A stretch of DNA of 8,769 bases from Bacillota bacterium (GTDB lineage Bacteria; Bacillota_E; RBS10-35; JAJYVN01): positions 1 through 8,769 of the forward strand of contig JAJZWQ010000133.1 in NCBI GenBank assembly GCA_021846605.1, in the 5' to 3' direction. This document shows positions 1-5,932 of this stretch, piece after piece. Position 1 is the first letter of the stretch. Every line of letters starts with the position of its first letter. A model generated the notes under the pieces. That model was not told the DNA's origin. It saw only the letters and a list, made by a program, of their open reading frames with translations, and did no database searches. Position numbers and translations under genes: made by a program.

Positions 1-392
1 TGATCGAGCGCCTCGCGCGCGATCTCCCCCTTCTGCACCAGATCGAGCAACGTGTCGTGGACGCGCAGCCGGAGTCGCTCTTGCAACTCGCCGTGGGTCC
101 GCCCGTCGTCGGCGGCCTCCACCAGGTGGCGAACTGTCGCCTTGAGCGTGCCCTGACGCGAGAACAGCACCTGCCGATGGCGCCAGAGCCCGTCCTCGTC
201 GAACTCGGGGACGTCGGCCAGGGCGTAGAAGCGCCCGTGGAGGTTGCAACTCGTGCGGTACCCGACCGCAGCCAGATCGCGCATGATGCCGCGCTGCGAG
301 CGGCCGGGGAAGGCCGAGCGCAGCGCGGGCATGTCCAGGACGCGCTCACGCCGGAGCAGTGCGACGAGCTGGGCCGCAGTCTTCTGACCCAC
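1..392 (-). CDS. Conserved winged-helix-like protein of unknown function, partial at the left edge
   Basis: The minus strand is open without a stop from the in-frame TAG at 404-402 to the window edge, so the C-terminus is missing. I chose GTG at 392 because AGGTGG (403-398) lies five bases upstream; GTG at 401, directly after the stop, is the alternative. About 130 residues are visible. Residues 29-44 (PGRSQRGIMRDLAAVGY region) look like a helix-turn-helix recognition segment. They are followed by an aromatic stretch (HGRFYALADVPEFDEDGLW, about 52-70), then FSRQGTLKATVRHLV, and a second HTH-like stretch near 99-120 (THGELQERLRLRVHDTLLDL). I recall this architecture from conserved hypothetical proteins that often sit beside transposases, but I cannot name a family. 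A DNA-binding role is inferred. The coding side is the minus strand: the plus-strand frame over the same bases gives a low-complexity product with no domain. Confidence 0.7.
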   Translation of the reverse strand, partial: MGQKTAAQLVALLRRERVLDMPALRSAFPGRSQRGIMRDLAAVGYRTSCNLHGRFYALADVPEFDEDGLWRHRQVLFSRQGTLKATVRHLVEAADDGRTHGELQERLRLRVHDTLLDLVQKGEIAREALD

Positions 393-403
393 CGGCGCCA
401 CCT

Positions 404-453
404 ACTGGCATACTAACGACTAACCTGCCGTTCATAGTCGATATTATGCCAGT
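404..453. repeat. Near-perfect inverted repeat, 19-bp arms, next to the left-edge gene
   Basis: Arm 404-422 (ACTGGCATA-CTA-A-CGACTA type) pairs with arm 435-453 at 17 of 19 positions; the mismatches are 413/444 and 416/441. The spacer is 12 bases (423-434). The left arm ends directly at the coding start of the minus-strand gene. The right arm contains that gene's predicted -10 box. Transcription would start near 436, so the RNA would contain only the left arm. The repeat is therefore better read as a DNA-level site (operator, or a mobile-element end) than as an RNA hairpin. Confidence 0.75.
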
Positions 454-471
454 GTTGGGCACCCCAGACAA
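443..471 (-). promoter_or_regulatory. Sigma-70-type promoter for the left-edge gene
   Basis: On the minus strand a -35 box TTGTCT (471-466) and a -10 box CATAAT (448-443, five of six to consensus) are separated by exactly 17 bases. Transcription would begin around 436 and leave a leader of roughly 35-45 bases. It is AT-rich in an otherwise very GC-rich window. Its -10 box lies within the right arm of the inverted repeat, so a protein bound to the repeat would block RNA polymerase. Confidence 0.6.
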
Positions 472-935
472 GTCCCCGGAGGGCGTCAATGGGCATTTTG
501 ACCATCGGCGAGGGGGTTAGCGGAGCCCGAGGAGGCCACTTGAGCCTACTCCGACAACGCGGCGCGGATCCAACCGAGTCCTGACGCTATAGCGCGGATG
601 CGAAAGGCCATCGCTCGGCGGGGGGTGCCGAGGGGTTCAGAGGCAAGGGCTTTGGGCCGGTGATGGCGACCTTCCATCGCGCCGCCGGAGACCGCCGTGG
701 CGCCTTATCTGAACGGTATTGGACCTAAAGGCGGTCGGTCAAGCGGCCGATGGCCCACTCCGCGGGCACCGCAGGGATCGCCGCATGCAGACAAGGGTGC
801 GTGGCGGCCGTGTCTCGAGAGATTCTGGCGGAAACCCGCGACTCCCCTGAAATGACTGCGGGTGGCGATGGCGAATCCTTGGGGCGGTCGGCGGTAGCGC
901 CGTCCTCACCGGAACACACTGAAGGAGGAAGATCC
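454..935. other. Long intergenic region before the acyl-CoA ligase
   Basis: No convincing gene, tRNA or recognised riboswitch was found by eye. Small structures seen: a 10-bp palindrome CGCTATAGCG (585-594); a hairpin with arms CTCGGC/GCCGAG (614-619, 627-632); and a hairpin GATGG/CCATC (662-678) with a seven-base loop. The ligase frame stays open back to 750, but that extension has low-complexity composition and no homology that I recognise. It is better read as leader or spacer. No plus-strand promoter stands out. The proximal part may be remains of the mobile element associated with the left-edge gene. Confidence 0.5.
922..929 (+). promoter_or_regulatory. Strong ribosome binding site fixing the ligase start
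   Basis: AAGGAGGA at 922-929 is complementary to the 16S anti-Shine-Dalgarno and lies six bases before GTG at 936. It decides against the longer in-frame start at 750, which has no such site. Confidence 0.85.
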
Positions 936-2486
936 GTGCTCAGCATTTCCGATGGTCTCAGGGGCCAAGCCCGTCAGCGCGCGGAACAGACCGCCCTGGT
1001 CTGCGGGGAGGAGCGGGTGTCGTACGCGGAACTGGACCGGCGCGCCGATGACGCCGCCCAACTGCTCTGGGACCAGGGCATCCGACCGGGCGACCGGGTG
1101 GTGACGCTGCTGCCCAACGGGCTGACGGCGGCCGAGCTCCTGTTCGCCGCGGCGCGGTGCGGGGGCGTGCTCTGCCCGCTCAATCCGCGTTCGACCGCCA
1201 CTGAACTCGCCTACCTCCTGGGCGACGCCGGCCCGCGGGTGATCGTCGGCGTCCCGCCAGCGCTGGAGACGGCCGCCGCGGTCGTGCCCCCCGGGACGCG
1301 CCTGATCCCAGACCTGCCCCCCGGCGCCCCGGGGATCGGGTACCGGCAGTTGCGGAACGCGGCGGCAGCCGGGCCCTTCGCCGCCCAGTCCGGCGCCGAC
1401 GATCCCTGGCTGTTGGTGTATACGTCGGGGACCACAGGCCAACCCAAGGGCGCGCTGCGGAGCCAGGCCAGCGACTACCTGATGGGCCTGATGCTGGCCC
1501 CGGCGGTTGGGATCGGGCCGAACGACGTGGGGCTGGCCTGGATGCCGCTCTTCCATGTGAACTCCATTTGGGTCGTGACCTTGTCCGTGTGTGTCGGCAC
1601 CACCTGCCACATCCACGCCCCGCTGCGCTTCCAGCCGGCGGCGCTCTTGGGCGACCTGGAGCGTACCGGCGCCACTTACTCCATGTTCATCCCCAGCGTG
1701 CTGGGGTTCCTCGCCGAGGGCCTGGCGCGCGGCGACGTGCGCGGCGAGCGGCTGCGCGTGCTCCTGACCTCCTCGGCGCCGCTGCCGCCGACGCTGCGCG
1801 ACCGCCTGCTCGACGCCCTGCCGCATGTGTCGCTGGTGGAACTGTACGGCGCGACCGAACTCGGCGCCGCCACCATGGAGATGCACCGGCGGGGGCAGGA
1901 GGGCGGGACGATCGGCTTCCCGGTTCCGGGGGTGCGCGTCCGCCTTCTGGGTCCCGACCGGCGTCCCGTGGAGCCGGGTACGCCTGGTGAGCTGTTCGTG
2001 CAGAGCCCCCAGGGGATGATCGGGTACTTCGGCCGCCCGGTGGAGACCGATGCTTCCCGCGCGGGCGGGTACACGACGGTGGGAGACCTAGCCGTGGAGG
2101 AAGCCAACGGGCGCCTGCGCCTGGTGGACCGCGTGGCGGACACCATCATCACCGGCGGCGAGAACGTCTATCCGACGGAGGTGGAGGTCGCCCTGGGCAC
2201 CCATCCGGCCGTGCTGATGGCCGCGGTCATCGGGGTGCCGGACGAGCGCCGGGGCGAATCGGTGGCGGCCGTCGTGGTGTGCCGCCCCGGGCAGGAGGTG
2301 ACGGCGGCGGCCCTGGCCGCGCACTGCCGCACCCACCTCGCCCCATACAAGTGCCCCCGCACGATCATCTTCGCTCCGGAGTTGCCGCTCAGCATGACGG
2401 GCAAGGTGCTGCGGCGGCGGGTGCGCGATCTCTGGAGCGAGGGGGCGTACGCGGCGGCGGGCGCGCCGCCGCCGGCGGAGGCCTAG
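936..2486 (+). CDS. AMP-forming acyl-CoA ligase (class I adenylate-forming enzyme)
   Basis: Predicted to activate a carboxylic acid with ATP to an acyl-adenylate and then to the CoA thioester, in the cytoplasm. The product has 516 residues, a usual length for fatty-acyl or crotonobetaine/carnitine-CoA-ligase-like enzymes. Motifs in order: phosphate-binding loop YTSGTTGQPKG (162-172); MPLFHVNSIW; YGATE (304-308) contacting adenine; TVGDL with Asp 384; hinge region LVDRVADTI with Arg 399; GGENVYP (407-413); and the C-terminal catalytic Lys 490 in LSMTGKVLR. All core residues are present, so the enzyme should be active. The substrate cannot be read from sequence; the neighbouring alcohol and aldehyde dehydrogenases suggest an acid produced by that oxidation route (inference). 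It converges on the HAD gene and their stop codons overlap. It could also be an acid ligase for an aromatic or branched acid. Confidence 0.92.
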   Translation: MLSISDGLRGQARQRAEQTALVCGEERVSYAELDRRADDAAQLLWDQGIRPGDRVVTLLPNGLTAAELLFAAARCGGVLCPLNPRSTATELAYLLGDAGPRVIVGVPPALETAAAVVPPGTRLIPDLPPGAPGIGYRQLRNAAAAGPFAAQSGADDPWLLVYTSGTTGQPKGALRSQASDYLMGLMLAPAVGIGPNDVGLAWMPLFHVNSIWVVTLSVCVGTTCHIHAPLRFQPAALLGDLERTGATYSMFIPSVLGFLAEGLARGDVRGERLRVLLTSSAPLPPTLRDRLLDALPHVSLVELYGATELGAATMEMHRRGQEGGTIGFPVPGVRVRLLGPDRRPVEPGTPGELFVQSPQGMIGYFGRPVETDASRAGGYTTVGDLAVEEANGRLRLVDRVADTIITGGENVYPTEVEVALGTHPAVLMAAVIGVPDERRGESVAAVVVCRPGQEVTAAALAAHCRTHLAPYKCPRTIIFAPELPLSMTGKVLRRRVRDLWSEGAYAAAGAPPPAEA

Positions 2487-3160
2487 CGGCCTCCCGCCGC
2501 CCCCAGGAGGGCGGGGAGTTCGTCCAGCCCGTCCCACCCCGGCAGGCCGTTTCCCGCCCGCAGCAGCACGTCCATGCCCACCTGCCGGGCGGGCCCGTCC
2601 TGCATGGCGTCATCGCCCACCATGACGCAGGCGGCGGGCGGCACGCCCAACAGTTCGGCCACCTCGGCGAAGTAGCCGGGGTCGGGCTTGCAATGGTGCA
2701 TGTTTTCGCTGTGGGTGACCAGGTTCCAGGGCAGGTCGTCCAGGTCGGCCCAGCGCAGCCGCAGCCGCACGACCTCCGGCATGTAGATGGGGGTCGTGGC
2801 GACCGCGACGCGCATGCCGAGGTCCAGACAGTCGCGCACACAGCGGCGCGCCGCCGGGAGGGGCCGCGCCGGCCACGCCAGGCCGGGGAACCCGCGGTCG
2901 TGGTAGTCGGCGATCCGCCGCCAGACGTCCTCGGGCGTGATCCCCAGATGGCCCGCCAAGTGGGTGCGGAAGACCTCGCCGTTGGTGGCCGTCGGGTGGG
3001 GCGCGAAGATCGGCACCGAGGCCGCCATGACAAACCGCCGGAAGGCCTCGGGGTCGGGTGGACCCCAAGTGCCGATCAGCCCGTCAACGTAGGCGTCCAG
3101 AAAGCCCTCCCCGTCGATGTCCAGGAGGGTCCCGTCCAGGTCGAACAGCACTGCCGCCAT
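2483..3160 (-). CDS. HAD-superfamily hydrolase, phosphoglycolate-phosphatase-like
   Basis: A 225-residue protein with all four HAD motifs. Motif I is DLDGTLLD with nucleophile Asp 7 and acid/base Asp 9. Motif II is the Thr in VAVATTP (about 122-123). Motif III is Lys 158 in HHCKPDP. Motif IV is VGDDAMQDG (Asp 183, Asp 184, with Asp 188 nearby). The stretch of about 110 residues between motifs I and II is a helical C1-type cap, as in phosphoglycolate phosphatase and beta-phosphoglucomutase relatives. It is a cytoplasmic, Mg-dependent phosphatase of unknown substrate. I chose ATG at 3160 because motif I then begins at the usual distance from the N-terminus; in-frame starts at 3190 (ATG) and 3238 (GTG) would add a low-complexity 10 to 26 residue leader. 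It lies 195 bases downstream of the response regulator on the same strand, so co-transcription is possible but not shown. Confidence 0.88.
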   Translation of the reverse strand: MAAVLFDLDGTLLDIDGEGFLDAYVDGLIGTWGPPDPEAFRRFVMAASVPIFAPHPTATNGEVFRTHLAGHLGITPEDVWRRIADYHDRGFPGLAWPARPLPAARRCVRDCLDLGMRVAVATTPIYMPEVVRLRLRWADLDDLPWNLVTHSENMHHCKPDPGYFAEVAELLGVPPAACVMVGDDAMQDGPARQVGMDVLLRAGNGLPGWDGLDELPALLGAAGGR

Positions 3161-3355
3161 GGGTCGTCTGCCCTGCGCACTGGGGGCCATCCCCGCCGGG
3201 CTCCCCGCCACCCGCGCCCCGTCCCCCGCCGTTTGCACGCCAAGGCCCCTTCCCCCACGCCCGCCGCCGAGAGTGCACCACGTCCCCGCGCGCCGCAGCC
3301 AGGGCCGAACGGGCCAGAAGAAAGGCCCGATCGGGGAGTGTTCCGGCCCAGCGGG
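3161..3355. other. Spacer between response regulator and HAD gene, with a small hairpin
   Basis: No gene seen. A perfect six-base stem CGGGCC/GGCCCG (3310-3315, 3324-3329) with an eight-base loop lies 27 bases past the regulator stop, reading along the minus strand. No T-run follows it in that direction, so it is not a standard intrinsic terminator. It could still mark the end of the regulator transcript or act as an RNA-stability element. Confidence 0.4.
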
Positions 3356-4039
3356 TCAGGGATGGGCGCCGGGGCCGGCCTGCGCGCGCGCCCAGATGGC
3401 GGCCGCCTCGCTCCGCCGAGTCACGCCCAGCTTGCGGAGGATGGCGGAGACGTAGTGCTTGACGGTGGTGTCCCCCAGATACACCGTCCGGCCGATCTGC
3501 TGGTTCGTGCACCCCTCGGCCATCAGGTCCAGGATGCGGCGCTCGCGGTCGGTGAGTTCGGCCAGCGGATCATCGCCGTCGTGATCGGGCTGGCGCAAGC
3601 GCTGCAGCACGCGCCCGGTGACCTCCGGATCGAGGAGCGAAGCGCCCTCGTGCACGGTGCGGATGGCCTGCACCAGGTCCCGCCCCCGTGCCTGCTTGAG
3701 CAGGTACCCGGCCGCGCCGGCCATGATGGCGGCGAACAGCGCCTGGTCGTCGGAGTATGAGGTAAGCATGATCACCCGCGTCTCGGAGCACGCGTCGCGG
3801 ATCTCCCTGCAGGCCTCGATGCCCGAACGGTCAGGTAAGCGCACATCCAGGACCACGACGTCCGGCTGCAGGCGGGCCGCGGTGCTCACCGCGTCGGCCG
3901 CCGTGGCCGCCTCGCCGACCACTGTGACGTGCTCGGACCCGCCCAACAGGGACCTCAACCCCACCCGCACGACCTCGTGGTCGTCGACCAACAGCACGCG
4001 GATCGGTGCCGCTGCCCCGGCCTCGGCTTCCGCCGCCAT
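3356..4039 (-). CDS. NarL/FixJ-family response regulator with LuxR-type HTH
   Basis: A 227-residue two-domain regulator. The receiver domain (about 12-130) has acidic pair Asp 19/Asp 20 in LLVDDHE, phosphoacceptor Asp 65 in VVLDVRLPD, Thr 93 in MLTSYS and Lys 115 in YLLKQ, so it should be phosphorylatable. A linker leads to a C-terminal LuxR-type HTH (about 163-220: LTDRERRILDLMAEGCTNQQIG then TTVKHYVSAILRKLGV). I chose ATG at 4039 (GGTGGGG just upstream, normal N-terminus); in-frame starts at 4081 and 4165 would add an unconserved leader. No histidine kinase is adjacent, so it is an orphan within this window. Its divergent orientation to the alcohol dehydrogenase operon makes local control plausible (inference). 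Confidence 0.92.
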   Translation of the reverse strand: MAAEAEAGAAAPIRVLLVDDHEVVRVGLRSLLGGSEHVTVVGEAATAADAVSTAARLQPDVVVLDVRLPDRSGIEACREIRDACSETRVIMLTSYSDDQALFAAIMAGAAGYLLKQARGRDLVQAIRTVHEGASLLDPEVTGRVLQRLRQPDHDGDDPLAELTDRERRILDLMAEGCTNQQIGRTVYLGDTTVKHYVSAILRKLGVTRRSEAAAIWARAQAGPGAHP

Positions 4040-4216
4040 CGTTCCCCACCGTTCCTCTCCCCGGAGGGCCCGTGCCCCCATCTCTGTCACCGGCCAGAGC
4101 GTACTCAACCCTCCCGTCCGACCGCAGGGGCCCAGCGGCCCGGCCGGACGGCCCGTGTGGCCCATCTTTGCGCTGCCTTGCGGCCATTGGAGCGGACAGG
4201 TGGCGGGGTGTACGGT

Positions 4217-4261
4217 GCGGAACGGCGCGCGGCACCAGCGAGGTGCCGCGCCCCCGTCCGC
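4217..4261 (+). promoter_or_regulatory. Strong GC hairpin upstream of the alcohol dehydrogenase
   Basis: The core is a perfect ten-base stem GCGCGGCACC/GGTGCCGCGC (4227-4236, 4242-4251) closed by a five-base loop AGCGA. Outside it, GCGG-A-ACGG (4217-4225) can pair with CCGTCCGC (4254-4261) with one bulge, extending the stem. It ends about 20 bases before the ribosome binding site and 32 before the GTG start. No T-run follows, so it is not a classic terminator. It may be a leader-RNA structure or a dyad operator; the sequence does not tell which. Confidence 0.55.
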
Positions 4262-4280
4262 CCTGTGGCAATCTCCGAAC

Positions 4281-4290
4281 GGGAGGGGAG
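4281..4290 (+). promoter_or_regulatory. Ribosome binding site of the alcohol dehydrogenase
   Basis: GGGAGGGGAG lies directly before GTG at 4294 (spacing about 3-7 bases depending on register). It supports this start over the open extension back to 4006, which is antisense to the regulator gene. Confidence 0.7.
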
Positions 4291-4293
4291 CGC

Positions 4294-5490
4294 GTGCGCG
4301 TGTGGGCGTCCGTGCTGGCCGACTACGGCCAGCTCGGCGAAGAGGTTCTGGAACTGGACGACCCCGGCCCCGGCGAGGTCGCGGTGCGCATGCGGGCCGC
4401 CGGTGTCTGCCACAGCGACTACCACGTGTTCAGCGGGGACCTGCCCCTGCCCACGCCCATGGTCCTGGGGCACGAGGGGGCGGGAGAGGTGCTGTCTGTC
4501 GGCGTGGGCGTCACGTCGGTCCGCCCCGGCGACCTCGTCGTGCTGTCCTGGCTGCCGGCGTGCGGACGCTGCGCCTTCTGCCTGGGCGGCCGGCCCGAGC
4601 TCTGTCGGGTACCGGCCACCGCCGCCGAGCACGGGACCCTGCCGGGCGGGCGGACGCGCGCCTTCTGCCTGGGCGGCCGGCCCGAGCTCTGTCGGGTACC
4701 GGCCACCGCCGCCGAGCACGGGACCCTGCCGGGCGGGCGGACGCCCTTTCGCCGCGCCGACGGCGAGCCGGTCTACCAGTTTAGCCTCACTGGCGCGTTC
4801 GCGGAGGTGACCGTCGTGCCCGAGGCGGGCGTGGTACGCCTGCCGCCGGGCACGGATCTGGAGGCGGCGGCCCTTTTGGGCTGCAGCGTCCTGACCGGGA
4901 CGGGCGCGGTCTGGCGCACGGCCGGCGTGCGCCCCGGGGAGGCGGTGGCGGTCTTCGGCGCCGGTGGCATCGGGCTCAACGTGCTGCAGGGTGCCACGTT
5001 GGTCTCGGCTTCGCCGCGCATCGCCGTCGATGTCAGCGACCAGCGGCTGGAGGCGGCACGGGCCTTCGGCGCCACCCATGTCGTGCACGCCGAACGCCAG
5101 TCGGCCCTGGACGCCATCCTCGAACTGACGGGGGGCGATGGGGTCGACGCGGCCTTTGAGGCCATCGGCCGCCCGGAGACGATCGCCGCCGCCTTCAACG
5201 CTACCCGGCCGGGCGGGCGCGCCGTGGTCATCGGGGTGGCCCCGCCACACGTCGAAGTGGGGCTGAACGCCTTTGCCTTCCCCTCGCAGGAGAAGACGCT
5301 CACCGGGTGCTGGTACGGGCAGTCCTCGCCGGCCCGCGACGTGCCGCCGCTGTTGCGGCTCCACGCCGAGGGCCGCCTTCAGTTGCGTCCGCTCGTGTCC
5401 CGCCGCTACGGTCTGGCCCGTCTGGGTGAGGCGTTTGCCGCCATGCTCGACGGTTCGGTCAACCGCGCGTTGATCGTCCTGGACGCCTGA
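4294..5490 (+). CDS. Zinc-dependent MDR alcohol dehydrogenase with a 29-residue tandem insertion
   Basis: Predicted to oxidise a primary alcohol to the aldehyde with NAD. The product has 398 residues; without the duplicated segment it would be 369, the normal length. Catalytic zinc ligands: Cys 39 in GVCHSDYH, His 60 with Glu 61 in GHEGAGEV, and Cys 197 in GCSVLTGTGA. The structural zinc lobe has Cys 90, 93, 96 and 104 (CGRCAFC...ELC). The cofactor-binding Rossmann loop GAGGIG is at 222-227, and Asp 246 in AVDVSD at the end of the second strand favours NAD over NADP. The overall pattern resembles the class III-like / NDMA-dependent (Rxyl_3153-type) group. The segment from AFCLGGRPELC through GGRT occurs twice in perfect tandem, leaving two extra cysteines (125, 133). 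Either the zinc loop really is enlarged or the assembly is wrong here. It is the first gene of the operon, 25 bases before the SCP2-like gene. Confidence 0.9.
   Translation: MRVWASVLADYGQLGEEVLELDDPGPGEVAVRMRAAGVCHSDYHVFSGDLPLPTPMVLGHEGAGEVLSVGVGVTSVRPGDLVVLSWLPACGRCAFCLGGRPELCRVPATAAEHGTLPGGRTRAFCLGGRPELCRVPATAAEHGTLPGGRTPFRRADGEPVYQFSLTGAFAEVTVVPEAGVVRLPPGTDLEAAALLGCSVLTGTGAVWRTAGVRPGEAVAVFGAGGIGLNVLQGATLVSASPRIAVDVSDQRLEAARAFGATHVVHAERQSALDAILELTGGDGVDAAFEAIGRPETIAAAFNATRPGGRAVVIGVAPPHVEVGLNAFAFPSQEKTLTGCWYGQSSPARDVPPLLRLHAEGRLQLRPLVSRRYGLARLGEAFAAMLDGSVNRALIVLDA
4571..4744 (+). repeat. Perfect 87-bp in-frame tandem duplication
   Basis: Bases 4571-4657 and 4658-4744 are identical over the whole 87-bp unit, with no substitution. 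The unit is 29 codons long, so the reading frame is kept. The repeat begins inside a Cys codon: the first copy gives Cys 93, and at the junction the same codon position reads Arg. Identity at all third positions implies a very recent event or a mis-assembly. Confidence 0.97.
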
Positions 5491-5499
5491 ACTGCCGGG

Positions 5500-5506
5500 G
5501 GAGGTG
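5500..5506 (+). promoter_or_regulatory. Ribosome binding site of the SCP2-like gene
   Basis: GGAGGTG at 5500-5506 overlaps the upstream in-frame GTG at 5504, which therefore cannot be the start. It is nine bases before GTG at 5516. Confidence 0.65.
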
Positions 5507-5515
5507 GGTGCGCCG

Positions 5516-5932
5516 GTGGCCTTCTTTCCGGACACCGAGGCGCTGTACCGCACGCTGGGGGGCTTCTTCGAGACCCTGACCGTGGCCGATGAGGGTCAGT
5601 TGATCCACCGGGTCGGCGGGCCCGTGCTCTTCCTCTATCATCGGCCCGAGGGGCGGCTGCTCTGGATGCCTTTGCCCCCGCCGGGAGAACGCCCCGCCTT
5701 CCGGGTGGCCTGCGGAGCGGATACGGCGGCCGTAACGCCGCTACTCACCTTCGAGCAGGACGGAGACACCGCCCACCGCTTCTGGCTGGGGGAGATCGAT
5801 CTCGCCCAAGCGCTGGCGCGCCAACAACTGCGCGCGGTCGGTCCCCTGTCGCGGGCCATGAAACTGCTGCCGCACCTCGACACGGTCTACCCGCGTTACG
5901 CGGAGTGGGTTGTGCAGGGGGCGCGGCCGTGA
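5516..5932 (+). CDS. SCP2-like sterol/lipid-carrier domain protein
   Basis: A 138-residue single-domain cytoplasmic protein. The N-terminal half carries a helix (LYRTLGGFFETL, 10-21) and beta strands (VLFLYH, RLLWMPL). The C-terminal half has the stretch DTAHRFWLGEIDLAQALARQQLRAVGPLSRAMKLLPHL (84-121), which matches the conserved end of bacterial SCP2 sterol-binding domain proteins. That fold binds fatty-acyl or sterol-like ligands in a hydrophobic tunnel and has no catalysis of its own. It sits between the alcohol and aldehyde dehydrogenases, 25 bases after the first and overlapping the second by four bases (GTGA), so it is translationally coupled to the aldehyde dehydrogenase. A role in holding a hydrophobic intermediate for these enzymes is inferred. 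The start at 5504 is an alternative but overlaps the ribosome binding site. Confidence 0.75.
   Translation: MAFFPDTEALYRTLGGFFETLTVADEGQLIHRVGGPVLFLYHRPEGRLLWMPLPPPGERPAFRVACGADTAAVTPLLTFEQDGDTAHRFWLGEIDLAQALARQQLRAVGPLSRAMKLLPHLDTVYPRYAEWVVQGARP

Larger units (their letters stand above)
4040..4293. other. Divergent promoter region between the regulator and the dehydrogenase operon
   Basis: These 254 bases must hold the 5' signals for both the minus-strand regulator and the plus-strand operon. No promoter close to consensus is visible on either strand; the best plus-strand candidate (TTGGAG, 18 bases, TACGGT at about 4211-4216) matches only half of each box. The notable element is the strong hairpin at 4217-4261, listed separately. 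Nothing here looks coding. Confidence 0.5.

Noticed and set aside
57..416. Plus-strand open frame of 119 residues
   Set aside because: It is antisense to the left-edge minus-strand gene, which has a clear conserved pattern, a promoter and an SD-like site; the plus-strand product has no domain.
480..525. IS21-type end or transposase C-terminus in the stretch around GGCATTTTGACC
   Set aside because: It has the look of element-end sequence, but there is no matching partner repeat or coding remnant to support it.
750..935. N-terminal extension of the acyl-CoA ligase from ATG 750
   Set aside because: A perfect ribosome binding site at 922-929 precedes GTG 936, which gives the usual family N-terminus; the extension is low-complexity and has no site of its own.
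750..935. T-box or other riboswitch before the ligase
   Set aside because: An AAGGGTG-like stretch near 796 resembles part of a T-box antiterminator, but the conserved core does not match and no terminator stem with a T-run follows.
3310..3329. Intrinsic terminator after the response regulator
   Set aside because: The six-base stem is perfect but no T-run follows on the minus strand, so only a hairpin is claimed.
2279..3760. Plus-strand open frame of 493 residues
   Set aside because: It overlaps the ligase end, the HAD gene and part of the regulator in antisense and has repetitive Pro/Arg/Gly composition; a GC-driven shadow frame.
4105..5553. Minus-strand open frame of 482 residues
   Set aside because: It is antisense to the alcohol dehydrogenase, whose motifs are well conserved; no domain is visible in the reverse product.
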